Assembly: GCA_028671895.1 (NCBI GenBank)
Contig: CM053795.1
Span: 14,095,501 to 14,159,500, forward strand
Reading direction: 5' to 3'
DNA from: Oenanthe sinensis
Taxonomy: Eukaryota > Streptophyta > Magnoliopsida > Apiales > Apiaceae
DNA length: 64,000 nt
Within the stretch, counting starts at the first letter, position 1. Each line of letters opens with the position of its first letter. The notes below the pieces were generated by a model. It was given only the letters and a program-made list of their open reading frames with translations, did no database searches and was not told where the DNA came from. The position numbers and the translations under genes are program-made. Positions 25,010-36,100 of this stretch are shown here, piece by piece.

Positions 25010-25535
25010 ATAGTAAGAATCTAGCTAATATTGCAACTCAAACTTCAATCTAGTCTGTTAATTTCCTTTGGAAACAGTTGAACAATCACAGTAACAAAGC
25101 TTATGATATTATAGGTGCCATTGGATCCATACTGCAAAAGGCCAGGGATTATGTTCCAAGATCAACTTCATCTATGGATGATAATATTCAAGGTGAGAGC
25201 TTTTATGCTACTCTTAGATATACAACATAATAAAAGATACGATAGAATCTAGAAATTATATTACGTAGAAAACTTGTAATTTAGCCTGTTGCTCTCAGGC
25301 GACTAAGCTACAGTCCACAAAATATTGGAGCAGAGAGTATACTTAGAATTTGGGTTTTAGTTTACTGTGTTCTACCGGTGATGTATTTTCACCATATTCT
25401 TGTGAGTTTGCAGTTTATGACTAAGAGAAATAGTCATAGATAGAGACTGATAGCATGCACATATAGTAGCTTTATCAGATATAAAATTTTCATCTAGCAA
25501 TCTCCCTTGAAATATATACATGGATTCTACTGTGT
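25010..25535 (+). pseudogene. decayed fragment of the EGF-like gene
   Basis: Matches the EGF-like gene at 31175-32403 over intron 4 (AGAATCTAGCTAATA, ACTTCAATCTAGTCTGTTAA) and exon 5 (AGGTGCCATTGGATCC, GGCCAGGGATTATGTT, CAAGATCAACTTCATC). The match continues through the exon 5 donor (ATTCAAGGTGAGA), intron 5 and the 3' UTR (GTATTTTCACCATATTCTTG, GTGAGTTT, AGAAATAGTCATAG). Exon 6 is not recognisable. It follows the AKR fragment on the same strand. Confidence 0.78.
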
Positions 25536-25652
25536 AGTTCTAGTTACCAGCAACAATTAAGAAAGAACATGATAATAATACTGCAGTCACTACGAAATCA
25601 ATTGTTACATAACTTTCTATAATTCCTAGATCTAATTCTTCCTTTGAGAAAT

Positions 25653-26600
25653 CTACAAATAAATCATCCGCGTCCAAAAACCAATCATCCCAGCTAAGCA
25701 TCCTTGATCATACACCTGTTCTTCGACTATGTGGTTACCCCAACCATCACATTCTAACAGACCTTTGTTCGCATTTTCCTGACTTTCTAAACCATCACTA
25801 TGAATGCTGTTATGGTCACAAATTGTCAAGACATTCGGATCATAATCAGTCTTCATCCCGTAAATTTCTACTTGATATTTATGATCATAGGTAACTGATC
25901 CGTGATTTCCTTCTCCTTGTTCTTGAACTATATAATCCTCATGATTTGATGCTGTTCTTCTGATAACACGAGCTAAGGGACTAACAATTTTCCTGTCATC
26001 TCCAGGCTTTGTGCTGCAGCTTGAAACAGTTTTCGAAGACAGAGTCACGACCTTGGCCTTCTTGGAAGTATCCAGTATAATCTGACAGACCACATAATCT
26101 TCATTCCCATACAAACAATACTCATGCATTGTCCAATACCCAACATTATCCAAATCAACCCCATCACCTAAACTACTCACATCATCAATCTCGAAAATCA
26201 ATAGTCTCTTAAACCCAATAATTATCATCACCTTTCTTGATCTCCCTGTTTTCCCATGCCATGTTCCACACCCAGCTTTCCTGACATGCTGTTCTCTCCC
26301 CACACCACATGATTTCTTCTTGTTGAACATAAGTACTGTCTCTTTCGTTAAACGAGTAAACGCATAAGCATTCTTTTTCGAATTACCTGAACCTATCCAC
26401 TCTGTTGAAGAAGCATCGAAGACATGCCATGGGTTGGCATTGGGACCATAAATCCTCTTCTCTTTAACGATGTTGCATGGAAGTTTTTGACCATAAACCT
26501 TAGGTTTCAAATAATGTTCCAACAAATCTTCATCTGTTGGAGTAAATATACAGCCAAGTGATAACTTTATACCTTGATCATCATCCATCATACTGAACAT
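25653..26600 (-). CDS. divergent NAC-domain protein, probably C-terminally frameshifted
   Basis: A single open frame of 315 codons. Recognisable NAC features are CIFTPTDEDLLEHYLKPKV (subdomain A, ~residues 17-35) and NIVKEKRIYGPNANPWHVF (B). After these come YAFTRL (C), KAGCGTWHGKTG and IIGFKRLLIFE (D), and GYWTMHEYCL with YVVCQI (E). NAC proteins are plant nuclear transcription factors. Most NAC genes have introns within the domain; this one has none. The predicted end ...GFWTRMIYL is unusual. A +1 shift near 25700 opens a frame reading WDDWFLDADDLFVDFSKEE, an acidic, Trp-rich end of the kind found in NAC activation regions, and that frame continues to a stop at 25540-25542. This could be a frameshift mutation, a sequencing error, or a real shortened protein. 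Confidence 0.8.
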   Translation of the reverse strand: MFSMMDDDQGIKLSLGCIFTPTDEDLLEHYLKPKVYGQKLPCNIVKEKRIYGPNANPWHVFDASSTEWIGSGNSKKNAYAFTRLTKETVLMFNKKKSCGVGREQHVRKAGCGTWHGKTGRSRKVMIIIGFKRLLIFEIDDVSSLGDGVDLDNVGYWTMHEYCLYGNEDYVVCQIILDTSKKAKVVTLSSKTVSSCSTKPGDDRKIVSPLARVIRRTASNHEDYIVQEQGEGNHGSVTYDHKYQVEIYGMKTDYDPNVLTICDHNSIHSDGLESQENANKGLLECDGWGNHIVEEQVYDQGCLAGMIGFWTRMIYL

Positions 26601-27796
26601 GATGACTTTAGCAAAATTAAAAATAAGGAGATAAATTAAAACGACGTTATTGATTTTGTGGAAGTGAAATATTTCTTTTATAGTAAAATTAAATTAAAGA
26701 CCTAAATATGAGATTAAATATAAGCATACTACACGCCGAAGATTTAGCCCGATTCCACGGGATATATAATTTTTTGTTTCTTGATAAACACTACTGATAG
26801 CAATTATGTGTTCCTTTTTGTGGCTTTAATGTTTATTACAGCATCTCCGACGGGATGACTAAAATGATTAGCTAAAAGCCTAAAATAATATAAAATAAAT
26901 ATTATGTAAAATTTGTTAGACATGTAAGGTTTTTTACTAATCAATAGTTATATTTAAAAAATAGTTTTTTATTATTTTCAAATTCTAACTATCAATAAAT
27001 TCTTAAATAAATATAGAGTTATTGGCAAAAAAACCCAACCAACTTATTGTTTTTTTGTAAAATAACCTTTAAACTTTTTTTTTTTCAATCAAATAAACCA
27101 ATGAACTTTATTAAATTGTGAGATTTTATTTGACAATTAACCATGGTTAAATATACAAAGATTATATGTCAATTATTTCCACATACATGCCATGTGTACT
27201 GCCTACTCATATTAAAATAATTAATATCTTTTATAAGAAAAATTCTCACCTCTCTATTCTAATTAACCACTTGACCATTGTAGGGTTTTTATCACAATCT
27301 CGTACTTCTCAATAAAATTATGGTGTATGTTAAAGTTTAATCTCTTGGTGCATGTTAGGTGATATTCTAGCAAATATTGGGTACAAATCTTTATGTCCTC
27401 CAATTGATTATTACAATTCTATACTTTTCTGTTTTGATTCTTGAAAAACATATATTTTTTAATTATTTTCGGTTTGAGTTTGCTTCTTTCGATGATTGTA
27501 TGTATATTTGTAGGGATGTTTGTTAAATATATAATCGAATCACGGACTCCTAGTGATTGGTAACCTATATATAAGAATGTATTATGCATGTTTTTCCTAC
27601 TATGTATGTGTTTACCATAGTCTTGTATATTAATATACAAAATTTTTTTGATAACCATCGTTTTAAAGAACATTATTCAAAGTTCAGGTATACAGAAGAT
27701 AAAATCTATGTTTTTAATCAAATTATTTACTTTTGATTAGGTTTAGCAACAAGAGATTTTATATTTAATGATGCTAGCTATTTTTCTATATACAGA

Positions 27797-28103
27797 ATGA
27801 AGTGCAGAATGGAGTGGATAGATTTAGTGCTTCATTTCGATGGTAAATTTGAAAAGTATCCTCAACTTAAATATGCTGGAGATAAAATTAAAGTCTTGAA
27901 AAGTTATGACGTTGATCTTCTTAGCTATTTTGAGTTGCTGGATTTGGCAAAAGAAGACGCGAAAAATAAAAAAAATATCCGGATTATACTTCAAGCCAAG
28001 TAATGTGACTTTGGATGTAAGTTGTGTAAGATTAAATAATGATGTAGATGTGATGCAAATGTTGAATTCTTGTATTGAGAAAGACAATAAATGTTGTGTT
28101 TGA
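27797..28103 (+). pseudogene. MULE transposase N-terminal domain remnant
   Basis: Codons from ATG 27797 read HFDGKFEKYPQLKYAGDKIK then YDVDLLSYFELLDLAKE. This is the N-terminal domain typical of plant MuDR-like transposases. Near 27960-27985, at an A-rich run, the family match moves to another frame (ISGLYFKPSNVTLD, VRLNNDVDVMQMLN, KDNKCCV), so there is a frameshift. The frame ends near 28103 without reaching any transposase core. Confidence 0.75.
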
Positions 28104-28129
28104 TGAGGATAAATATGCAAGTTAGTGCA

Positions 28130-28457
28130 TGTACTCCCACCACTGCAGAGGAGAATGCCAGAAAGATCCAAAAAAGCAAGACGCAAATAAATGCATGAAG
28201 ACAAAGATAAAAGAACTTCCTCAAAAAGCAATGAAGTAGTGCAAGTTAGCAAGAAAGGAGTGCATATGACTTGTAGCAATCGTGGAAAAACTGGGAATAA
28301 CAAAACAACTTGCAAAAATCCACCAAAAGAAAGGGCTCCGGAAACAGAGAAACCAAAAAATAAAGGTGGGAGACCGAAGGTTTTGAAAGCAGCATCAAGT
28401 TTTATTCCAAGACCAAAGACAAAAAAGAAAAATCACAACATGGGAACTGGATTGTAA
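28130..28457 (+). pseudogene. MULE transposase C-terminal tail with mutated zinc knuckle
   Basis: Starting near 28135 the sequence reads PPLQRRMPERSKKARRK, then a stop. An open frame follows (28191-28457) with MTCSNRGKTGNNKTTCKNP and KNKGGRPKV. In intact MULE proteins this tail carries a CCHC knuckle; here the second Cys and the His are replaced (CSNR..., GNN). The tail follows the N-terminal remnant almost directly, as expected from an internal deletion. Confidence 0.7.
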
Positions 28458-29592
28458 ACTGATCTCAAAACAAGGAAAGTTTATTTAAATACAAGTAACT
28501 TGCAATTTTACTTTACTAGTCAGGTGAATGTAATTTATTATCATTATTGATGCTTGAGTAGAAATGTCTATATTATTCTAGTACTGATATGTTGGTATTT
28601 TTAACACTTGACAGCTTATAGACTTGTAGAAAACAGTTAACACTCCAAGGAAATGAAGAAGGTGAATACATGTTTGGAAACAATAAAAAGTGAGTCGGAG
28701 ATGCAAGTATGCAAACAAATATCCAGTATTATGTTAAAAATGAGTCATTTTGAGTATTATGTTATAAAGCGGTGCCATGTGCCATTTTGGACCATTTCTC
28801 CAGGGAAATGACGTGGAGATGATGACTATTCATTCAATATATGTAGCATGCTTATTTTATGTTATCTAAAAATGTGCCTAATAAGTTTAGCCCTTGAAGT
28901 GGTATTTTTTTTTATATATTATCTATATTTTTAAATTTCTTCTTGCCAACTAGATATTATTGCTAACAGGTACACCCCGTTGGAGATGCTTTAATCTTTT
29001 AAATTTAACTAGCTTATACCCTATGCGAGGCATGAATTTCCTTTTCATTATTAATCTATAATAATTTTATAATTGAATTTTTAAATTTTAAAAAAATTCA
29101 TATTTATTCAATTTTAATATTAAAATTTAATATATTTTCTTCTAAAATAATATTATATTAGTTATTGATATTATTTGGTAATCGAATGTTAATCATTTTA
29201 TTTACTAATAAATTTTAAATAGTATTAAGTTAATTCTTGTATTCAAAGGTAATCCAACATTAATCTATTATTTAAATAATTAATAATATTTATGAAATTA
29301 CATCTTTACCCCTGACGACCATATCATATTATTTCCCTTATTCCAATTATATATATATATATAGGATATAATTGGCAACTATGAAAAATATAAATAAATT
29401 ATTTCGGTTGGTAAAAATAGTGGTAGTGTAATCTACTACATATATTATTATAAACAAACAAAAAGAACTTATTTTTCATCTCAGTTATTTTAGGTGAATC
29501 ATAAAAAAAATCATAACCGTCCAATTATAGGTGAAACATAAAATGATTTTAACCATGCAATTTTATTAAAATTTAATTTTAGAAAAAATATA

Positions 29593-29827
29593 CTACTTCC
29601 GTCCCACCCAATTGTTATCCTTTCGGAGAGAAGGTCCGACACACATTTTAAGGTGCATATAAAGTATAGTTCCATAACTTATTTTTAATTTTTTTTTCTG
29701 ATTAAAAATTTAAACATTAAATTTTCATTCAGAAAAAAAAAGTTATGGAACTATACTTTACATGCACCTTAAAATGCGTGCCGGACCTTCTCTCGGAAAG
29801 GATAACAATTGGGTGGGACGGATGGAG
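29593..29827. mobile_element. Stowaway MITE with long near-perfect inverted repeats
   Basis: A 235-bp element between TA target copies at 29591-29592 and 29828-29829. The left arm runs from TACTTCCGTCCCACCCAATTG through GTTATCCTTTCGGAGAGAAG and on to ACTTTATATGCACC-type sequence. The right arm is its near-perfect reverse complement, ending CAATTGGGTGGGACGGATG. The arms pair over about 100 bp around a short A/T-rich loop, so the transcript would form a long hairpin. Confidence 0.92.
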
Positions 29828-29829
29828 TA

Positions 29830-31174
29830 TTATATATACAAATTTATCACCGATAATTCTTTTTTTATACAACTGTTCACGGATAATGTTATATTATATC
29901 TAAATTATATTCTATATTTTTTATTTTAAGAATTCTACTTATCCTGTAATTTTTCTGAATAGAAATTTAATGTTTAAATTTTAATTACTAATTTGAGCAT
30001 TCTTTGCCTATTTTATATTTATTTGATTAGGTAGATTTAGTCGAACGCAAACGAAAATATTCCAACATTAATACGCGTACACACTTAACAAAGATTTTAA
30101 TATTCAAACTTAAGATGAAATAAAAAAGAGATTAACATAATAAGATGATCAAAGTACAATTGTACAAACTACAAAGCTAGCAGTCAAAGTCGACGTGTTT
30201 AGAAGCTTCGAAGTTCTAGTACTCTTGTTTATCATTTCTCAAGTATCATGAATTCATCAAACCAACCCCATTATTATATTATATAAAACTAAACGTGGAT
30301 CGACGCTTCTTTTACTTTACTAATTTTTGTTGTATTATTTCTCTTACTTTACCGTTGATAATTCATAATTTTCAACTCATAGTATTCTAGACAAAGTGAT
30401 TTTTTTATATTTTATTATTGATAACCTATAGTTTTGTAGAAAAATTGATCTTGAAATTTTCAACAAAAATCTTTTTAGGTTATGTATATAATATAACTAT
30501 ATTAATGTTTTTCTTGCCGATAACAATCTAATAAGAAGTTATTGGCAGGTAAGACCATATCCAAAATATTATAATTGAAATATCTAAAAATATTTGAAGT
30601 TGACCGATCATCTTCTATTCACGAAATTCACAGTTGCTTATTAAAAAAATACTCAATATTTAAGACATTCGTGAATATTATTTATTTTTGAAAAATAAGA
30701 CATTTGTATTGTGAGTGTATACACATTCAATTTTTTTTTAAAGGGCCAACCCCATGTAGTTACTGCAGCCGTTGCATAAAAAAATTTATATATTAAGATT
30801 TTGAATTTCACTTTATTCAGATTAATAAAAATAAAATAAATAAATCTTGTATAGAGAGGTGAAGTTGATGCATGCAAAATAAGATGAGTAGAAAAACATT
30901 TGATTTCTTCAAACAAAAACAACTATGAAACGATATTGTCAAACAAAATACTCTGTAATAAGAAATTATTTGGGCAAGGACTACGGCAACTCAAATGTTC
31001 AATGCAGTTGATAGTATTCACAAGGGGAAGGTTCGTATATTATTACAAAATTGTTACAGTATCACTTGCAATAAACTTTAAAAAACTATATATTTACGTG
31101 TCATGCACACCTTGTTTCACTACTACAACATCATCACATTCAATCTTTCTAGCTCAATTTTACACACAAAAGAA
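29830..31174. other. AT-rich spacer and presumed promoter of the EGF-like gene
   Basis: No gene seen. Short open frames here lack any family signature. Confidence 0.4.
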
Positions 31175-32403
31175 ATGGCTTCTTCAACCAAATATGTTGG
31201 GTTACTTGTGCTTCTTCTAGCCGTGTCTGCTACAGCTAATCTGTCTCCTAATAACTCTCCAAACTTCGGTATGTATATGTTCATTCATGATTTTTGGATG
31301 GTTCTGTTTAAATTTTTTAGCTATTTGTTGGAGTAACAACTCTTGTTCATGTGATCAACAGGTGATATATGCAGAGAAGTGGATTGTGGGAAAGGATCGT
31401 GTGAGGCAACACTAGGTTCTCAATTCGGCTTCAAATGCAAATGTGAAGCTGGTTGGTCTCGTACCCGTCCTAACCAAGATGAAGACTTTGATTTCCTTCC
31501 CTGCATTATTCCCAACTGTAAGTTCATTACTTGGTTGATCACATATCGCACCAATTGAATTCGTATTGTATATTCATTTTTCGTATTTTGACAGGTTCCC
31601 TGGACTACTCTTGCATGCCTGCTGCTCCTCCAGCTCCATCCATTCCAACCAACGTATCTGTGTTTGATCGTAATTTACTAAACCACCTTCATTTACACAT
31701 TTATTTTTCAGTTCAGCCATACAAATTTAATTTATCAAAGATAATTACCCTAACCGAACCTTGTTTTCTTTTAGCTTGCTACTATTCCTATTGCGGTGAA
31801 GGTAAATGCTCAAAGAACTTGACTTATGGACTCACATGCCAGTGCAATCCAGGATATTCAAACCTTCTAAACAATACAGCCTTCCCCTGCTACAGCGAAT
31901 GTATGAATCTAGCTAATAACCGATACTCAAACTTTAATATTAGTGCTGTCAATTTTCTCTGAAAACAGAGTTAAAATACATTTTTTTCCAGGTGCCCTTG
32001 GATCTGACTGCGAAAGGCTAGGGATTAATGTTTCAAGATCTTCTTCAAATAATAACGATAATAACTATAATCAAGGTGAGAACTTCTATACTTTCATCTC
32101 AGATGCACAACATTACAAAACACAAGATAGGAACCTCGCATATAAAACGTACAACACTTGTAATTTTAGACTAATGAGCCTACGCTACCTAAACTACAGT
32201 TCACACGACGTAGCACAAATCAAGCCTAATAAATCATATTCAGCTGTAAACTTAGCAAGCAAAGATACCAATCTTGCGTTAATTCACTAATTAACCAATT
32301 TCATTTTATTTTCCCTTTTTCTGCAGCAACTTCTTTTCTGCCCGGAAATTTCCACTGGATAGGAATAATGCTCATCACTGCTCTATTGGCTGTGCGAAAT
32401 TAG
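31175..32403 (+). CDS. small secreted EGF-like Cys-rich protein, possibly GPI-anchored
   Basis: Six exons: 31175-31268, 31362-31517, 31595-31669, 31775-31900, 31992-32075 and 32327-32403. They total 612 nt (203 aa plus stop), all with GT-AG junctions. Residues 1-21 form a signal peptide (MASSTKYVGLLVLLLAVSATA). Exon 2 carries a Cys-rich EGF-like block (DICREVDCGKGSCEA, GFKCKCEAGW, LPC). Exon 3 starts by completing a split Cys codon and has SLDYSCM plus a Pro/Ala-rich linker. Exon 4 carries a second block (CYYSYCGEGKCSKN, LTCQCNPGYSN, CYSEC). Exon 5 has a second Cys pair and a Ser/Asn-rich linker, and exon 6 encodes a hydrophobic end (WIGIMLITALLAV) that could be a GPI-attachment signal. Plant genomes annotate such proteins as 'notch-like'; the function is unknown. 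It lies 0.8 kb upstream of the AKR gene, and copies of both are found nearby. Confidence 0.88.
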
Positions 32404-33197
32404 GATTACTTTCGATGTACTCACCATTTTGCTTAATGTGTTGTCATTCTTTTTCATCCAGGTCTTGTATTTTCACCATGTTATTGTGAGTTTATAAATA
32501 AGAGAAGCAGTCATAGTTAGAGGGTGGTTTGTTTTATAGCATACACAGATTGTAGTAGCTTTGTCCTTGATAATTTTTGTATGTAACCACATTTCCTTGT
32601 AAAATATATATGAATTTTATTTTTATTTTTAAATCAGATTACTTGTCAAGACTTCAAAAATGACGGGATGATATCAAACCTTTACATATAGAACTGACAG
32701 TATCAACAGGAATGTGTGAGAACATCTTCAAGCAACAGTTTAAGTGGAAAGCTGAAATATGTCAGTGCTCGTTTGGACAAAGAAATTATCTGTTTTTTGA
32801 TGATTTATAAGCATAAAAAACTTTTCGACATTTCAATTAGTACAGACTAATCTGCACTATGCACTTTCCATCTGTTAACATAACAGGGAAATTTCCCAGT
32901 ACTACGTTATAAAGTTATGATTTGAAATAATATTTATTTTTCTAAATTTGTTTTGAATAGAAACTTAAATTTTAAGTTCGAACAACAACAAAAAACAACG
33001 GGAAGTTGCAAAATTTAGAGCAAAGTTGTTAATGTTAGTTAGTACATGGAACAGTTTAAGAGTTTACTGTAGTAGGTTGAAACTTGAAATAGTGGCCCAC
33101 ATGTATGTATACATTACATTGGTTACATACCGATGGTAAACACTCAATGCCTTATTTTTACACATTATCCTAAAAAAACAAACAAATTGATTCAGGC
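32404..33197 (+). other. EGF-like gene 3' UTR and spacer to the AKR gene
   Basis: The first ~200 bp match the tail of the decayed copy at 25330-25535, which suggests it is the 3' UTR. The rest is AT-rich; no gene seen. Confidence 0.45.
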
Positions 33198-36100
33198 ATG
33201 GATGAGCAGAAGCTGCCTAACGTTGAAATGCCAAGAATCAAACTTGGTACTCAAGGCCTTGAGGTAATACCATACTCATTTATGTATAAATTATCTTTTG
33301 TGTCGGGTTTCGGGTCGTGTCGTTCAGAATATTAACATCCCCGGTAGTTTCTATTGTTATATGTGTGTATCGAACGAGATCATGATCTCGGATGTTTAGA
33401 ATTTTTTTGGATTTAAATTATCGTGATAATTTCTTGTCATGTTGGAAGTGATTTAAATTTCTCCCAATTTTGTGTATCTTGGTTAGAACAGGTTTCTAAA
33501 TTGGGGTTTGGTTGTATGGGAATTTCTGGACAATACAATGATCCGCTTTCCGAAGAAGCGGGTATTCGAGTAATTAAAGAATGCTTTAACAAAGGGATCA
33601 CCTTTTTGGACAGCAGATGTTTATGGTGCTGACCATGCTAATGAGAAATTGATCGGAAAGGTAGTTTTTCTGTACTTGTCCTCGGCTTTCAATTAGTAAA
33701 TATATATGTGTGTGAGGTCTGTCAATCGACTAGAAACATATTTCGTTGCATACTTAAGACGGAGTCCTCTCTCTGTATATAATCACTAGTAGAAACATGT
33801 TCTATGGATCATAGAATGAGATGATGGCAAGCTTGAGTTGAATTAGGTTCTAGGCCTAAACTGTAGATTGAACATGTTGATAATTACTGAACGCAGTTAT
33901 CTAGTCAGCATAATGAAGTGAAAAAGAAGTCTCTGTCTGTTTTATATGGTCTATGACTCTATTTGCTTGAAATACATAATTAAATTCGGATAGATATTCA
34001 CCTGTATTATGGTAATCGAACTCCATTTTGCAATCTGTTATGGTCTTTTGTCATGTTTGTAATCTGAAATATATTCACTTGTATTCTCTGAATGCAGTAT
34101 ATCATAAAATACTTTTGTCGACAATGATATAATGTTGCTGAGGAAACACTTTTTCATTCATTGGAACCATCTTTTTGCAGGCACTAAAGCTGCTTCCTCG
34201 AGAAAAGATTCAATTAGCCACAAAATTTGGCTTTTTTAAATTCGATTCCAATGGGATTACTGTGAAAGGTACTCCCGAATATGTACGCTCTTGTTGTGAG
34301 GCTAGCCTTAAGTACCTTGATGTGGGATACATTGATCTCTACTATATACATCGAATTGATACAACCGTACCTATCGAAGAAACAGTGAGTTTGACTAGCT
34401 TCTTTTATGTCTATACTAGTGGTTCACTTAACCTCCACTTTTAGATTATTATCTTTAGTAGTTGCAACCGTTCATCTTCTCACATTTATTGGTGTATAAA
34501 TGCCTTTCATAAGAGTTAAGACCCATCTTTTTTTATTCTATGGACAGATGGGGGAACTTAAGAAGTTGGTTGAAGAGGGAAAAATAAAGTATGTTGGCCT
34601 ATCAGAAGCTAATCCAGACACAATTAGGAGAGCACATGCGGTTCATCCCATTACTGCTCTGCAGATGGAATATTCCCTTTGGACTCGTGACATTGAAGAA
34701 GAAATTATTCCGCTTTGCAGGTGTCTCCATACTCCCTCGAATTTTTATCGAAGAATTCGAAGTTAAAGCTTAATCAACTACTAGACACTTTGTCTACTTG
34801 TTACTGCAAATTTTGTTCACAGTACTCGAAAGCAAATGCAAAAGAAACATATATTCTTTAGCTTAGATTCTTCTATTACTGCAAATCCTTTCCTTGAAGT
34901 GGTTACATACTTACATATGCTTCTAGATCTTTTCTTGATAAGAATAATACTGTGAGTATTCTACTCTTCATCTGCTATTCTTATCCTTATTAATGGTTCA
35001 ACAGAGAGCTTGGGATTGGGATAGTTCCTTACAGCCCTCTTGGACGTGGATTTTTTGCTGGCAAAGCAGTCAAGGAAAGTTTGCCAGCCAGTAGTGCACT
35101 GGTAAGAACCTAAACGTATTTTAAGCCTTCCGCTTATATAAATGCTAAACAATTTAGAGCATGCAAAACATCTTGATAAAACCTTTTCTTCTCTCAGGTA
35201 AATCATCCTAGATTTACAGGAGATAATTTTCAGCAGAATAAGACTATTTACACTCGATTAGAAGTACTGGCTCAGAAGCATTTATGCACGCCTGCCCAAC
35301 TTGCACTTGCCTGGGTTCTCCATCAGGGCGATGATGTAGTTCCTATTCCTGGTTAGTACCTATATTACTATCATGTATATAGAGTTAGATGAATGTAGGT
35401 ATTAAGATACCTGATTGTATATTTCAATATAAATTCTTTAGTAACATCCAGGTTCTTGTTCTCATTATGAACTTTAGGACATTGAGTTGGTCAGACTTAA
35501 CATTTCCATAAACTGAAAAAGTTGAGATTTGCCCTTTGCCCAACCAAAGAAACAATTTGAAATTCCCCATTGCTGGAGTTAATTTATACATAAGTTTTTC
35601 TTTACTATTTTATTATGTTTGTTTATCATATAAGAAATTTATCTATGTGCTCGTGTTAAGAGAAGCTCTAATAGGTATGTGTTTGCTAATTATGTACACT
35701 GACCAGTATTAATATATAATTAACCACCAGACTTGTAGGGTAATTCACTCACACAGCCGCACAGGTATTACTGCCTAATGTGTGCAATTGTTGCATAAGC
35801 AGCAAGGAAAGGGCATAGTGCATATAGGTTTCAGCACTTGCTGTATCCCTAAACTATTATTTTTATAGTCTGCCAAGGGTACATTTGTTGATTTGTAATC
35901 AAGTAACTCTACATCAAGGACCCTCGAAGAAGCTGCCGGATTTAGCAATCAGTTGAAAAAATTAGAATAACAAAATTGAAGCGTGAGTATGTTGCACTCG
36001 ATCATGAGGAAATTGTAGCTAGATGTGATTTTTTTTTCTAAAAACAATTGACAAGTAGCCATCTGTTACGCAGCTTTCATGTTTAATTGTATAAGTCAAC

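Larger units (their letters stand above)
26840..28990 (+). mobile_element. Mutator-like (MULE) deletion derivative
   Basis: A 2.15-kb segment with short inverted ends: AGCATCTCCGACGGGATG on the left and, read in reverse from 28990, AGCATCTCCAACGGGGTG. Inside on the plus strand are two MULE transposase-gene remnants, an N-terminal domain and a C-terminal zinc-knuckle tail. The catalytic core between them is missing. I could not see a clean 8-10 bp target duplication, so the exact ends are not proven. Confidence 0.65.

Noticed and set aside
30900..31220. 106-codon ORF overlapping the EGF start
   Set aside because: Wrong frame for the signal peptide and no recognisable features; the ATG at 31175 explains the coding signal.
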